64,000 nt of DNA from Lysobacter arseniciresistens ZS79 (GCF_000768335.1 NZ_AVPT01000001.1:1-64000), one strand, 5' to 3'. Positions 35,281 through 44,070 are shown, counted from the stretch's first letter. Numbers and translations are program-made. Notes: generated from the letters alone by a model not told the origin.

Positions 35281-35308
35281 AGAAAAACCCGCGTCGGGAC
35301 GCGGGTTT
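35281..35308 (-). terminator. Orphan intrinsic terminator facing ndk
   Basis: Perfect 10-bp stem AAACCCGCGT / ACGCGGGTTT with a 4-nt loop. On the minus strand it is followed by a T-rich run (TTTTTCTGTT when stem Ts are counted). It is 64 nt upstream of ndk and would stop transcripts entering from the right, where no minus-strand gene is seen before 39878. Confidence 0.75.
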
Positions 35309-35388
35309 AGCCGATATGGCTACGGTAATGCTACCGGATTGCCGGTCGGGTTTGCACTGCCCTGCCCGCATTTCATGGCCGGCTGCGA

Positions 35389-35417
35389 TTGACGGTTCAT
35401 CATGTCAGGCCTAGCAT
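35389..35417 (+). promoter_or_regulatory. Promoter of the PsrA-like regulator gene
   Basis: TTGACG (35389-35394), 17 bp, TAGCAT (35412-35417). The expected start is near 35424, inside the palindromic operator. Leader of about 34 nt to the ATG at 35458. Confidence 0.6.
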
Positions 35418-35433
35418 CAAACAAGCGTTTGAT
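35416..35433. promoter_or_regulatory. PsrA-type operator
   Basis: ATCAAAC-AAGC-GTTTGAT, a perfect palindrome with 7-bp arms. It contains CAAAC-N4-GTTTG, which fits the published PsrA motif (G/C)AAAC-N2-4-GTTT(G/C). It overlaps the -10 box and predicted start of the regulator gene, so repression of its own gene is likely. Confidence 0.7.
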
Positions 35434-35457
35434 TCAGCCAGGCCCGACCCCGCGACC

Positions 35458-36075
35458 ATGTCGACCACGACCTTCTCCACGAAAGACCGGATCCTCGGCG
35501 CGGCCGAGGAACTGTTCGCCCAGTTCGGTTTCACCGGCACCTCGTTGCGGCAGGTCACCAGCCGCGCCGACGTCAACATCGCCGCGGTCAACTACCACTT
35601 CGGCAGCAAGGAAAACCTCGTCAACGAGGTGTTCCGGCGGCGCATGGACGATATGAGCCGGCAGAGGCTGGACGCCCTGAAGGCCGCCGTGGCGGACCAT
35701 CCGGGCGAGCTGGAGCCGATCCTGGCGGCGTTCGTGGAGCCGGCGCTGGCGCTGGCCCAGGACCGCCACGGTGGCGGCGCGTTCGTGCGCGTGGTCGCGC
35801 GGGCGTACGCCGAGAAGAACGACAGCCTGCGCAAGTTCCTGTCCGACCACTACGGCCACGTGCTGCGCGATTTCGCCCGCGCGATCGCCGCGTGCGTGCC
35901 GGGGCTGAGCAAGGAGGAGCTGTACTGGCGGCTCGACTTCCTCGCCGGCGCGCTGACCTATGCGATGGCCGACTTCGGCCTGATCAAGCGCCCCGCAGGC
36001 ACCGCCGAAAAGGCCCACCGCGAACGCGCCGCGCGCGAGCTGATCCGCTTCGCGGCGGCTGGATTCAAGAGCTGA
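35458..36075 (+). CDS. TetR-family regulator, PsrA-like
   Basis: 205 residues. HTH region TSLRQVTSRADVNIAAVNYHFGSKENLV is nearly the PsrA sequence, with the C-terminal ligand domain (RFAR-like YGHVLRDFARAI; ELYWRLDFLAGAL) of that group. PsrA of Pseudomonas senses long-chain fatty acids and represses its own gene and beta-oxidation genes. Here the gene is 28 nt upstream of fadB and preceded by a matching operator, so it probably controls the fadBA operon in response to acyl chains. ATG 35458 chosen because the promoter and operator lie upstream of it. Confidence 0.9.
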   Translation: MSTTTFSTKDRILGAAEELFAQFGFTGTSLRQVTSRADVNIAAVNYHFGSKENLVNEVFRRRMDDMSRQRLDALKAAVADHPGELEPILAAFVEPALALAQDRHGGGAFVRVVARAYAEKNDSLRKFLSDHYGHVLRDFARAIAACVPGLSKEELYWRLDFLAGALTYAMADFGLIKRPAGTAEKAHRERAARELIRFAAAGFKS

Positions 36076-36103
36076 TATTCCGATTTTTCAGGGAGTTACG
36101 ATA

Positions 36104-38479
36104 ATGTCCAAGAATCTGCTTGTACGTCGTGCGGCTGTCCTGGGCGCCGGCGTCATGGGCGCGCAGATCGCCGCGCACCTGACCAACGCAGGGGTCGACA
36201 CCGTGCTGTTCGACCTGCCGGCGAAGGACGGCGACCCGAACGGCATCGTCAACAAGGCGATTGCCGGGCTGGCCAAGCTGAGCCCCGCCCCGCTGGCCGA
36301 CAAGGCGCTGGCGTCGCGCATCACCGCCGCCAACTACGAGACCGGACTGGCCCTGCTGGAAAGCTGCGACCTCGTCATCGAGGCGATCGCCGAGCGCATG
36401 GACTGGAAGCAGGACCTGTACCGGAAGATCGCCCCGCACGTGCCGGCACACGCGGTGCTGGCCAGCAACACCTCGGGCCTGGGCATCAACAAGCTGGCCG
36501 AGGTGCTGCCGGAGGAAATGCGGCACCGCTTCTGCGGCGTGCACTTCTTCAACCCGCCGCGCTACATGCACCTGGCCGAGCTGATCCCGGCGCGCGGCAC
36601 CGATGCCGACGTGCTGGCCGGCCTGGAAACCTTCCTGACCACCACCCTCGGCAAGGGCGTGGTCTACGCCCGCGACACCCCGAACTTCATCGGCAACCGC
36701 ATCGGCGTGTTCTCGATGCTGGCGGCGATGCACCACACCGAGCAGTTCAAGCTCGGCTTCGACACCGTCGACGCGCTGACCGGCCCGGCGATCAGCCGGC
36801 CGAAGTCGGCCACCTACCGCACCGCCGACGTGGTCGGGCTCGACACCATGGTCCATGTCATCAAGACGATGGCCGACACCCTGCCCGACGACCCGTGGCA
36901 CAAGTATTTCAAGGCGCCGAAGTGGCTGGCGGGGCTGGTCGAGAAGGGTGCGCTGGGGGCCAAGACCGGCGCCGGCGTGTACACCCGCAAGGGCAAGGAC
37001 ATCCTCGTGCTGGACCTGCAGGCGCAGGATTACCGGCCGTCGAACCCGGAGCTCGACCCCGGGGTTGCCGCGCTGCTGAAGGAGCGCGACCCGGCGAAGA
37101 AATTCGCCGCCCTGCGCGCGTCCGACCACCCGCAGGCCAAGTTCCTGTGGGCCTGCTTCCGCGACACCTTCCACTACAGCGCCTACCACCTCAAGGACAT
37201 CGCCGAGACCGCGCGCGACGTCGACTTCGCGATGCGCTGGGGCTACGGCTGGTCGGTCGGTCCGTTCGAGAGCTGGCAGGCGGCGGGCTGGAAGCAGGTC
37301 GCCGAGTGGATCGCCGAGGACATCGTCGCCGGCGATGCGATGAGCAACGCCGAGTTGCCGGACTGGGTGTTCGACGGCCGCGAGGGCGTGCACGCCAGCG
37401 CCGGCAGCTACAGCCCGGCGCGCGACGCGATGGTGCCGCGCTCGTCCAACCCGGTCTACGCGCGCCAGCGCTTCCCGGACGCGCTGCTGGGGGAGAAGGC
37501 CTCGCAGGGTCGCACCGTGTTCGAGAACGACGGCATCCGGATGTGGGCCGACGAAGGCGATGAAATCGCGGTGGTGAGCTTCAAGACCAAGATGCACACG
37601 GTCAACGACCACGTGCTCGACGGCCTGCAGGAAGCGGTGCGGATCGCCGAGCGCGACTTCCGCGGGCTGGTGATCTGGCAGCCGAAGGAGCCGTTCTCGG
37701 CCGGTGCCGACCTGGCCGGCGCGCTGGGGCTGCTGCAGGCCGGCGACGTCAAGGGCTTCGAGGCGATGGTCGAGAACTTCCAGCGCACCAGCATGGCGAT
37801 CAAGTACTCGCTGGTGCCGGTGGTCGCGGCGGTGCGCGGCCTGGCGCTGGGCGGCGGTTGCGAGTTCCAGATGCACTCGGCACGCACGGTGCTGGGGCTG
37901 GAGAGCTACATCGGCCTGGTCGAGGCCGGCGTCGGCCTGCTGCCGGCCGGTGGCGGGCTGAAGGAACTGGCCGTGCGCGCCTCGGAGGCAGCCGGTCGCG
38001 ACGGCGATGTGTTCGCGGGGCTCAAGACCGTGTTCGAGACCGTGGCGATGGCCAAGGTCGCGACCTCGGCAGTGGAGGCGAAGAACCTGCAGCTCGCCCG
38101 TCCGGACGACGTGGTCGTGTTCAACGCCTTCGAACTGTTGCACGTGGCGAAGGCACAGGCACTGGCGCTGGCTGAATCCGGCTACCGCCCGCCCCTGCCC
38201 GCCCGCGCGATCCGCGTGGCCGGCGACGTCGGCATCGCGACTTTCAAGATGATGCTGGTGAACATGCTCGAGGGCCGTTTCATCTCGGAGCACGACTACG
38301 AGATCGCCACCCGGATAGCGACGGTGCTGTGCGGCGGCGAGGTCGACCGGCACTCGGTGGTCGACGAGGAGTGGCTGCTGCGGCTGGAGCGCGAGCACTT
38401 CGTGGCGCTGGCGCAGATGCCGAAGACGCAGGAGCGCATCGCCCACATGCTCAAGACCGGCAAGCCGCTGCGCAATTAG
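36104..38479 (+). CDS. fadB: 3-hydroxyacyl-CoA dehydrogenase / enoyl-CoA hydratase
   Basis: 791 residues. N-terminal NAD-binding domain (AAVLGAGVMGAQIAAHL; SNTSGLGI; GVHFFNPPRYMHL) to about residue 300. A middle helical dehydrogenase region follows, then a C-terminal crotonase domain (about residues 475-700: KEPFSAGADL, ALGGGCEFQMHS, GLVEAGVGLLPAGGG with the two Glu). The order dehydrogenase-then-hydratase is that of FadN-type proteins and the reverse of E. coli FadB. Performs the hydration and oxidation steps of beta-oxidation. Confidence 0.94.
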   Translation: MSKNLLVRRAAVLGAGVMGAQIAAHLTNAGVDTVLFDLPAKDGDPNGIVNKAIAGLAKLSPAPLADKALASRITAANYETGLALLESCDLVIEAIAERMDWKQDLYRKIAPHVPAHAVLASNTSGLGINKLAEVLPEEMRHRFCGVHFFNPPRYMHLAELIPARGTDADVLAGLETFLTTTLGKGVVYARDTPNFIGNRIGVFSMLAAMHHTEQFKLGFDTVDALTGPAISRPKSATYRTADVVGLDTMVHVIKTMADTLPDDPWHKYFKAPKWLAGLVEKGALGAKTGAGVYTRKGKDILVLDLQAQDYRPSNPELDPGVAALLKERDPAKKFAALRASDHPQAKFLWACFRDTFHYSAYHLKDIAETARDVDFAMRWGYGWSVGPFESWQAAGWKQVAEWIAEDIVAGDAMSNAELPDWVFDGREGVHASAGSYSPARDAMVPRSSNPVYARQRFPDALLGEKASQGRTVFENDGIRMWADEGDEIAVVSFKTKMHTVNDHVLDGLQEAVRIAERDFRGLVIWQPKEPFSAGADLAGALGLLQAGDVKGFEAMVENFQRTSMAIKYSLVPVVAAVRGLALGGGCEFQMHSARTVLGLESYIGLVEAGVGLLPAGGGLKELAVRASEAAGRDGDVFAGLKTVFETVAMAKVATSAVEAKNLQLARPDDVVVFNAFELLHVAKAQALALAESGYRPPLPARAIRVAGDVGIATFKMMLVNMLEGRFISEHDYEIATRIATVLCGGEVDRHSVVDEEWLLRLEREHFVALAQMPKTQERIAHMLKTGKPLRN

Positions 38480-38516
38480 CCATGAAGAAGATCGGGCATC
38501 CTGCCGCGACTTCTTC

Positions 38517-38550
38517 GCCTCTGGCGAAAAACGCGGTTTTCGCCAGAGGC
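38517..38550 (+). other. Strong hairpin 1 in fadB-fadA spacer
   Basis: Perfect 14-bp inverted repeat GCCTCTGGCGAAAA / TTTTCGCCAGAGGC around a 6-nt loop, beginning 38 nt after the fadB stop. No T-run follows, so it is not a clear terminator. It may protect the 3' end of fadB mRNA or mark RNA processing. Confidence 0.75.
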
Positions 38551-38575
38551 CGCGACGTCGCGCCGCGACGCCGCG

Positions 38576-38595
38576 CCGGCACATCCATGTGCCGG
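38576..38595 (+). other. Hairpin 2 / palindrome before fadA
   Basis: CCGGCACAT-CC-ATGTGCCGG, perfect 9-bp arms with a 2-nt centre, ending 28 nt before the fadA ATG. As DNA it could be a protein site; as RNA it makes a tight hairpin close to the ribosome-binding region. Confidence 0.65.
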
Positions 38596-38623
38596 TAAAC
38601 ACCACCGAATCCGGAGTCATCCC

Positions 38624-39829
38624 ATGACCAAACAGATCCAGGACGCCTACATCGTCGCCGCCACCCGTACCCCGGTGGCCAAGGCGCGCGGCGCATTCCG
38701 CAACACCCGTCCGGACGACATGCTCGCCCACGTGCTCCGTGCCGCGGTCGCGCAGGCGCCGGGCATCGACGTCAACCGCATCGAGGACGCCATCATCGGC
38801 TGCGCGATGCCGGAGGCCGAGCAGGGCATGAACGTGGCGCGCATCGGCGTGCTGCTGGCGGGCCTGCCCAACACCATCGCCGCCCAGACCATCAACCGCT
38901 TCTGCTCGTCGGGCCTGCAGGCGGTCGCGCTGGCGGCCGACCAGATCCGCCTTGGCCAGGCCGACCTGGTGCTGGCCGGCGGCACCGAGTCGATGACGAT
39001 GGTGCCGATGATGGGCAACAAGGTCGCGCTCTCGCCGAGCGTGTTCGAGAAGGACGAGAACGTCGCGATCGCCTACGGCATGGGCATCACCGCCGAAAAG
39101 GTCGCCGAGGAATGGAAGGTCAGCCGCGAGGACCAGGACGCGTTCGCGCTGGAGTCGCACCTGAAGGCGATCCGGGCGATCGAGGCCGGCGAGTTCCGCG
39201 ACGAGATCACACCGCTTGAAGTCGTATCGCACATCCCCGACCTCGCCGGCAACGCGATCCGGTTGAAGAAGACGCTGGTCGACACCGACGAAGGCCCGCG
39301 CGCGGGCTCGACCATCGAGGCGCTGGCGAAGCTGCGTCCGGTGTTCCGCAACGGCCAGTTCGGCGGTACGGTGACGGCCGGCAACAGTTCGCAGATGTCC
39401 GATGGCGCCGGCGCCGTGCTGGTGGCGTCCGAGCAGGCGATCAAGGACTACGGACTGACCCCGCTGGCGCGCTTCGTCAGCTTCTCGGTCGCCGGCGTGC
39501 GGCCGGAGGTAATGGGCATCGGCCCGATCGCGGCGATCCCGAAGGCGCTGAAGCAGGCCGGGCTGACGAAGGACCAGCTGGACTGGATCGAGCTCAACGA
39601 GGCGTTCGCCGCACAGGCGCTGGCGGTGATCCGCGACAGCGAACTGGATCCGTCGAAGGTCAACCCGCTCGGTGGCGCGATCGCATTGGGCCATCCGCTT
39701 GGCGCGACCGGCGCGGTGCGCACCGCGACCATCGTCCATGGCCTGCGCCGGCGCCAGCAGAAGTACGGCCTGGTGACGATGTGCATCGGTACCGGCATGG
39801 GTGCGGCGGGCGTATTCGAAGCGCTGTAA
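38624..39829 (+). CDS. fadA: Acetyl-CoA C-acyltransferase (3-ketoacyl-CoA thiolase)
   Basis: 401 residues. Nucleophile Cys94 in INRFCSSGL, then GGTESMTMVP, NEAFAAQALAV, GHPLGATGAVRT and the second Cys in CIGTGMGAAGVF, all standard thiolase motifs. Cleaves 3-ketoacyl-CoA in beta-oxidation and partners with the fadB product. 144 nt separate it from fadB, with two hairpins between. Confidence 0.95.
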   Translation: MTKQIQDAYIVAATRTPVAKARGAFRNTRPDDMLAHVLRAAVAQAPGIDVNRIEDAIIGCAMPEAEQGMNVARIGVLLAGLPNTIAAQTINRFCSSGLQAVALAADQIRLGQADLVLAGGTESMTMVPMMGNKVALSPSVFEKDENVAIAYGMGITAEKVAEEWKVSREDQDAFALESHLKAIRAIEAGEFRDEITPLEVVSHIPDLAGNAIRLKKTLVDTDEGPRAGSTIEALAKLRPVFRNGQFGGTVTAGNSSQMSDGAGAVLVASEQAIKDYGLTPLARFVSFSVAGVRPEVMGIGPIAAIPKALKQAGLTKDQLDWIELNEAFAAQALAVIRDSELDPSKVNPLGGAIALGHPLGATGAVRTATIVHGLRRRQQKYGLVTMCIGTGMGAAGVFEAL

Positions 39830-39842
39830 CGCAATGCGTGGG

Positions 39843-39866
39843 CCGGGCGTCCCGCCAGGCGCCCGG
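39843..39866. terminator. Possible terminator after fadA
   Basis: CCGGGCG / CGCCCGG stem of 7 bp with a 10-nt loop in the 48-bp gap between convergent fadA and the oxidoreductase gene. No T-run, so the call rests on position. Confidence 0.4.
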
Positions 39867-39877
39867 TCTACGCGATA

Positions 39878-41161
39878 TCAGCCGCGCCCGGTCGCGGCCT
39901 TCCAGGCATCCCGGGCTTCGGCCCACCAGTAGCTCAGCTGCGCGCCGACGAACCCGGCCGGCTTCCACGCCGGCACCAGTCCGAACTCAGCCAGGTCACG
40001 CCAGCGCGTGTCGCCTTCGGCGATCGCCGACGCCAGCAGCTCGCCGGAAAACGCCGTCGGTGCGACGCCGTGACCACCGAACGCCTGCGCCAGCCACAGG
40101 CCCGGATCGACCTGCCCGACCTGCGGCATCTGGTGGCGCGCATAGCTCATCAGGCCGGACCACGCGTGGTCGATGCGGACGCCTTCGAGCTGCGGGAAGA
40201 CCTTCAGCATGTCGCGGTACAGCAGTTGCCGCACCGCGTCCGGCGAACGGTCGCGCACCGAGATGCGTCCGCCCCACAGCAACCGCGTGTCCGGCAGCGG
40301 GCGGTAGTAGTCGAACGCGAAGCGGGTGTCGTACACCGCCGCGCGGGTGCGCATAACCTCGTCGAGGTGCGCACCGAGCGGCTCGGTCACCATGACGTAG
40401 GTCGCGATCGGCAGGATCGAGGCATCCACTTCGCGCCGAAGGCCAGCCAGGTACCCGCCACAGGCCAGAACGACCTGCCCGGCGCGGACGCAGCCGTCGT
40501 CGGCCGTGTGCACGCGCCAGCCATGGCCGTCGCGCTCCAGTCGCGACGCGACAGTGTGCTCGTGCACGACCAGCCCCTGCCGCACTCCTGCTTCGGCCAG
40601 CCCGGCCACGTACTTCAGCGGGTGGAAGTGGAACCCCTGACGCTCGAACAGCGCGTCGCCGTAACGCTCCGAATGGATCAACCGGCGCAACCCGGCCTGC
40701 GGCAGCCACTGCCAGTGCGCGTCGAAATGTTCCGTCAGCAGCGCCTGGCGTGCCTTAAGGATGGCCGGGTCGCGGAACCAGTTGGCCCAGATCACCCCGG
40801 CCTCGACCGCGTCGCAGTCGATCATGTAACGGGAGATGCGTTCGCGCACCAGTTCGACCGCATCGAGCGTGCCGCGGTAAAGCGACTTCGCCCGCTGCGG
40901 CCCGAGCTGCCGCAGCAACTCTCCTTCGCCGAGTGAGAAGCCGCCGAAGACGAATCCACCGTTGCGGCCCGACGCGCCGAAACCGAGCTGCTCGGCTTCG
41001 ATCAGGACAACGCCTTCGACGCCGCGCTCGACCAGCCCGACCGCCGTGTTGAGGCCGGCAAACCCTCCGCCGACCACGCAGACGCTGGCGTCCAGATGGC
41101 CGCGCAGGGACGGATACGGGCTGCGCGCCGGCGTCGTCGCGCGGTAGTAGGAGTCGTGCAT
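39878..41161 (-). CDS. FAD-dependent amine/amino-acid oxidoreductase (PuuB/DadA-like)
   Basis: 427 residues. N-terminal FAD motif VCVVGGGFAGLNTAVGL, then EAEQLGFGASGRNGGFVFGG, typical of the DAO family that includes gamma-glutamylputrescine oxidase. The C-terminal FAD-binding segment LWLAQAFGGHGVAPTAFSGE is intact. Substrate not deducible; putrescine derivatives are a reasonable guess since aguAB at 50.4 kb makes putrescine. Convergent with fadA. Confidence 0.85.
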   Translation of the reverse strand: MHDSYYRATTPARSPYPSLRGHLDASVCVVGGGFAGLNTAVGLVERGVEGVVLIEAEQLGFGASGRNGGFVFGGFSLGEGELLRQLGPQRAKSLYRGTLDAVELVRERISRYMIDCDAVEAGVIWANWFRDPAILKARQALLTEHFDAHWQWLPQAGLRRLIHSERYGDALFERQGFHFHPLKYVAGLAEAGVRQGLVVHEHTVASRLERDGHGWRVHTADDGCVRAGQVVLACGGYLAGLRREVDASILPIATYVMVTEPLGAHLDEVMRTRAAVYDTRFAFDYYRPLPDTRLLWGGRISVRDRSPDAVRQLLYRDMLKVFPQLEGVRIDHAWSGLMSYARHQMPQVGQVDPGLWLAQAFGGHGVAPTAFSGELLASAIAEGDTRWRDLAEFGLVPAWKPAGFVGAQLSYWWAEARDAWKAATGRG

Positions 41162-41242
41162 GGGGCGATGGTACCGGGCCGGGCGGGCGATGCCCTGGGC
41201 GCCCCCCCCCCGGATTCGAGGAGCCCGGTGCCGCGCGTCGCC

Positions 41243-42157
41243 CTACTCGAGTTCTTCGACGCCCATTTCCCGCAATGCGTCCTGCATCAGCGTCGTGGCG
41301 GCGTTGCTGAGCTTCTCGTGGTCGAGCGCGTAGCGGATCGTCGCCTCGATCAGGCCGATGTGGGTACCGCAATCGAACCGCGTGCCGCGGAACCGGTAGG
41401 CGTTGACCGCCTCCTCCTTCAGCAGCGCGGCGATCGCATCGGTGAGCTGGATCTCGCCACCGGCGCCGGGCGTGGTGCTTTCGAGCAGTTCGAAGATGCG
41501 CGGATTGAGCACGTAGCGACCGACCACCGCCAGCGTGCTGGGCGCATCGGCGGGCTTCGGCTTTTCGACGATCGCCTCGATCCGTCCCTCGCGGCCGTTG
41601 AAGTCCGGCGCGGCGACGATGCCGTAGCTGCCGGTCTTCTCGCGCGGCACGTCCTGCACCGCCAGCATGCTGGCGCCGCTGGCTTCGGCGGCATCGGCCA
41701 TCTGCTTGAGCGCGCCGTCGCCGCCTGAACCATTGTGGCGGTTCCAGATCAGGTCGTCGGGCAGGATCACGGCGAACGGCTCGTTGCCGACCACGGGTTT
41801 GGCGCACAGCACCGCATGGCCCAGCCCGAGCGCTTCGGCCTGGGTCACGAACACCGCACGGACGCCCTTGGGCAGCACGTTGCGGACCAACTCGAGCTGC
41901 TCGTGTTTGCCGGCGCGCTCGAGCTTCTGCTCCAGCTCGTAGGCCTTGTCGAAATAGTCGGCGACCGCGTGCTTGTAGCGGTTGGTCACGAACACCAGCG
42001 TGTCGCAACCGGCCTCGATGGCTTCGTCGACGGCGTACTGGATCAGCGGCCGGTCGATGATCGGCAGCATCTCCTTGGGGACGGTCTTGGTGGCGGGGAG
42101 GAAACGGGTACCGAGGCCGGCTACGGGGAACACGGCCTTTCGAATGCGTGCTGGCAT
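41243..42157 (-). CDS. galU: UTP-glucose-1-phosphate uridylyltransferase
   Basis: 304 residues from ATG 42157. Begins KAVFPVAGLGTRFLPATKTVPKEMLP (nucleotide-binding loop), with LGLGHAVLCAKP and EKPKPADAPS. Makes UDP-glucose for LPS core, exopolysaccharide and trehalose. The ATG shares one base with the upstream stop (TGATG). Last gene of the polysaccharide run. Confidence 0.96.
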   Translation of the reverse strand: MPARIRKAVFPVAGLGTRFLPATKTVPKEMLPIIDRPLIQYAVDEAIEAGCDTLVFVTNRYKHAVADYFDKAYELEQKLERAGKHEQLELVRNVLPKGVRAVFVTQAEALGLGHAVLCAKPVVGNEPFAVILPDDLIWNRHNGSGGDGALKQMADAAEASGASMLAVQDVPREKTGSYGIVAAPDFNGREGRIEAIVEKPKPADAPSTLAVVGRYVLNPRIFELLESTTPGAGGEIQLTDAIAALLKEEAVNAYRFRGTRFDCGTHIGLIEATIRYALDHEKLSNAATTLMQDALREMGVEELE

Positions 42158-44070
42158 CAAGACTTCCTTGCGGCCCGGGACGGGAACGCGACGACGATGG
42201 CCCGTTCGGCCGGCGCCGGCGCCCGGTGGGCGATGGGCTGGAACTCCGGTACTAGCTCACGGAGCACCATGGAAAGGATTTCACAATCGTACCGGCCCGA
42301 CGCCTCGCGCAGCTTCTCGAGTCCGGCCTGCACCAGCTCGGCCTGGATCGCGCGCGGTTCGGCCTGCAGGATCTTCGGGTGGGCGGTGGCGCGGTAGCGC
42401 TCGTCGGCGTGGAACAGCGTCTCGTGCAGCTTCTCGCCCGGCCGCAGCCCGGTGTAGGCGATCGAAATGTCGCGTCCGGGTTGCTTGCCGGCGAGCCGGA
42501 TCATCTGCTCGGCGAGCACGCGGATCGGCACGGGCTCGCCCATGTCGAGCGTGTAGATCGCCTCGTGGGTGCCGATCGCCGACGCCTGCAGGATCAACTG
42601 GCAGGCCTCCGGGATGGTCATGAAGTAGCGCGTGACCTCGGGGTCGGTGACGGTGACCGGGCCGCCGTTGCGGATCTGCTCGCGGAACAGCGGCACCACG
42701 CTGCCGGCCGAGTCCAGCACGTTGCCGAAACGCACGGTGACGAAACGCGTGCAACGCTGGTCGGCCAGGGCCTGGCAGCCCATCTCGGCCAGCCGCTTGG
42801 TCGCACCCAGCACGTTGCCCGGGTCCACCGCCTTGTCGGTGGAGATCAGCACGAAGGTACCGACGCCCGCCTCGCGGCACGCATGCGCGACCGTCCGGGT
42901 GGCGAGCACGTTGTTGCGCACCGCTTCGCGGACCTGGGTTTCCAGCAGCGGGACCTGCTTGTAGGCCGCCGCGTGGAAGACCGCTTCGGGTACCGCCTGT
43001 CGCAGTGCGTAGTCGATCACCGCGGGGTCGCCGCAGTCGCCCAGCACCGGGATGTACTCGAGATCGGGGAAGTCGCGGCGCAGCGTGGCTTCGGCCGTGA
43101 TCAGCGACAACTCGTCGAGCTCGACCAGCGTGATCCGGCGCGCACCGTGGCGCGCGCACTGGCGGCACAGCTCGGAGCCGATGGAACCGCCCGCGCCGGT
43201 CACCAGCACCGAGCGTGCGCCCAACCAGGCACGGATCGCCTTCCAGTCCGGCAACACCGGCTGGCGCCCGAGCAGGTCCTCGATCGCGACTTCCTTGAGT
43301 TCGCCCGGCAGCGAGCGGCCTTCCAGCACGTCGCGCAGGCGCGGCACCATCCGGAACGGCAGGCCCGAGCGTTCGCAGGCGACCACCACCCGCTGCATTG
43401 CGTCGGCGTCGGCCGACGGCATCGCGATCACCAGCAGGCGGGCGGCGGTTTCCCGGGCGATCTCGGCCACGTCCTCGACCCGCCCAAGTACCGGGACACC
43501 CTGCACCTTGGTACCGCGCAGGCGCGAGGCGTCGTCCAGGAACCCGACCGGCTGGTAACTGCCGAAGCGCCGCAGGTCACGGACCAGCGCTTCGCCGGCG
43601 TGCCCGGCGCCGAGGATCAGAATCCGCACCGACGCCTGGCCGCCCCGGTCCACATGACTGTCCTTCCATGCCCGGTACAGCAGCCGCGGGGCGCCCAGCA
43701 GGCCCATCAGCACCAGCGGATACAGCACCAGCACCGTGCGCGAGACCAGGTCGAGCCGGTTGTACAGGAACAGCCCGAGCACGATCGCGAAGAGGCCCAG
43801 CGCGCAGGCCTTGAAGATGTTCCACAGGTCCGGGACGCTGGCGAAGCGCCACAGGCCGCGGTAGAGGCCCACCTGCCAGAACACCAGCCCCTGGGCCGCC
43901 AGCACGAGCACGACCTCGGTCGACCACAGCGCCATTTCCGGCGGGTTCGGCATCACGCTGTAACGCAACCAGTGCAGCCCCTCCCACACCAGCCACACCA
44001 TCGCCAGATCGTGCGTCACCACGGCCACCCGAGGCACCGAGCTCGACCAGCGATCGCCCCACTTGCTCAT
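42157..44070 (-). CDS. WbpM/CapD-like nucleoside-diphosphate-sugar dehydratase
   Basis: 637 residues from ATG 44070. About four N-terminal transmembrane helices (residues 15-120), a CoA-binding-like Rossmann domain (RILILGAGHAGEALVRDLR), then the SDR catalytic domain with VLVTGAGGSIGSELCRQ, HAAAYKQVPLLE and LISTDKAVDPGNVLGATKR. This class converts UDP-GlcNAc to 4-keto-6-deoxy sugars for O-antigen. The catalytic Met of the family's M-x-x-x-K motif is Leu421 here (Lys425 kept). Overlaps the WbpL-like gene by 4 nt. Confidence 0.92.
   Translation of the reverse strand: MSKWGDRWSSSVPRVAVVTHDLAMVWLVWEGLHWLRYSVMPNPPEMALWSTEVVLVLAAQGLVFWQVGLYRGLWRFASVPDLWNIFKACALGLFAIVLGLFLYNRLDLVSRTVLVLYPLVLMGLLGAPRLLYRAWKDSHVDRGGQASVRILILGAGHAGEALVRDLRRFGSYQPVGFLDDASRLRGTKVQGVPVLGRVEDVAEIARETAARLLVIAMPSADADAMQRVVVACERSGLPFRMVPRLRDVLEGRSLPGELKEVAIEDLLGRQPVLPDWKAIRAWLGARSVLVTGAGGSIGSELCRQCARHGARRITLVELDELSLITAEATLRRDFPDLEYIPVLGDCGDPAVIDYALRQAVPEAVFHAAAYKQVPLLETQVREAVRNNVLATRTVAHACREAGVGTFVLISTDKAVDPGNVLGATKRLAEMGCQALADQRCTRFVTVRFGNVLDSAGSVVPLFREQIRNGGPVTVTDPEVTRYFMTIPEACQLILQASAIGTHEAIYTLDMGEPVPIRVLAEQMIRLAGKQPGRDISIAYTGLRPGEKLHETLFHADERYRATAHPKILQAEPRAIQAELVQAGLEKLREASGRYDCEILSMVLRELVPEFQPIAHRAPAPAERAIVVAFPSRAARKS

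Noticed and set aside
36065-39739. Open frame of 1224 codons on the minus strand across fadB and fadA
   Set aside because: Antisense shadow with biased composition; the sense genes are certain.
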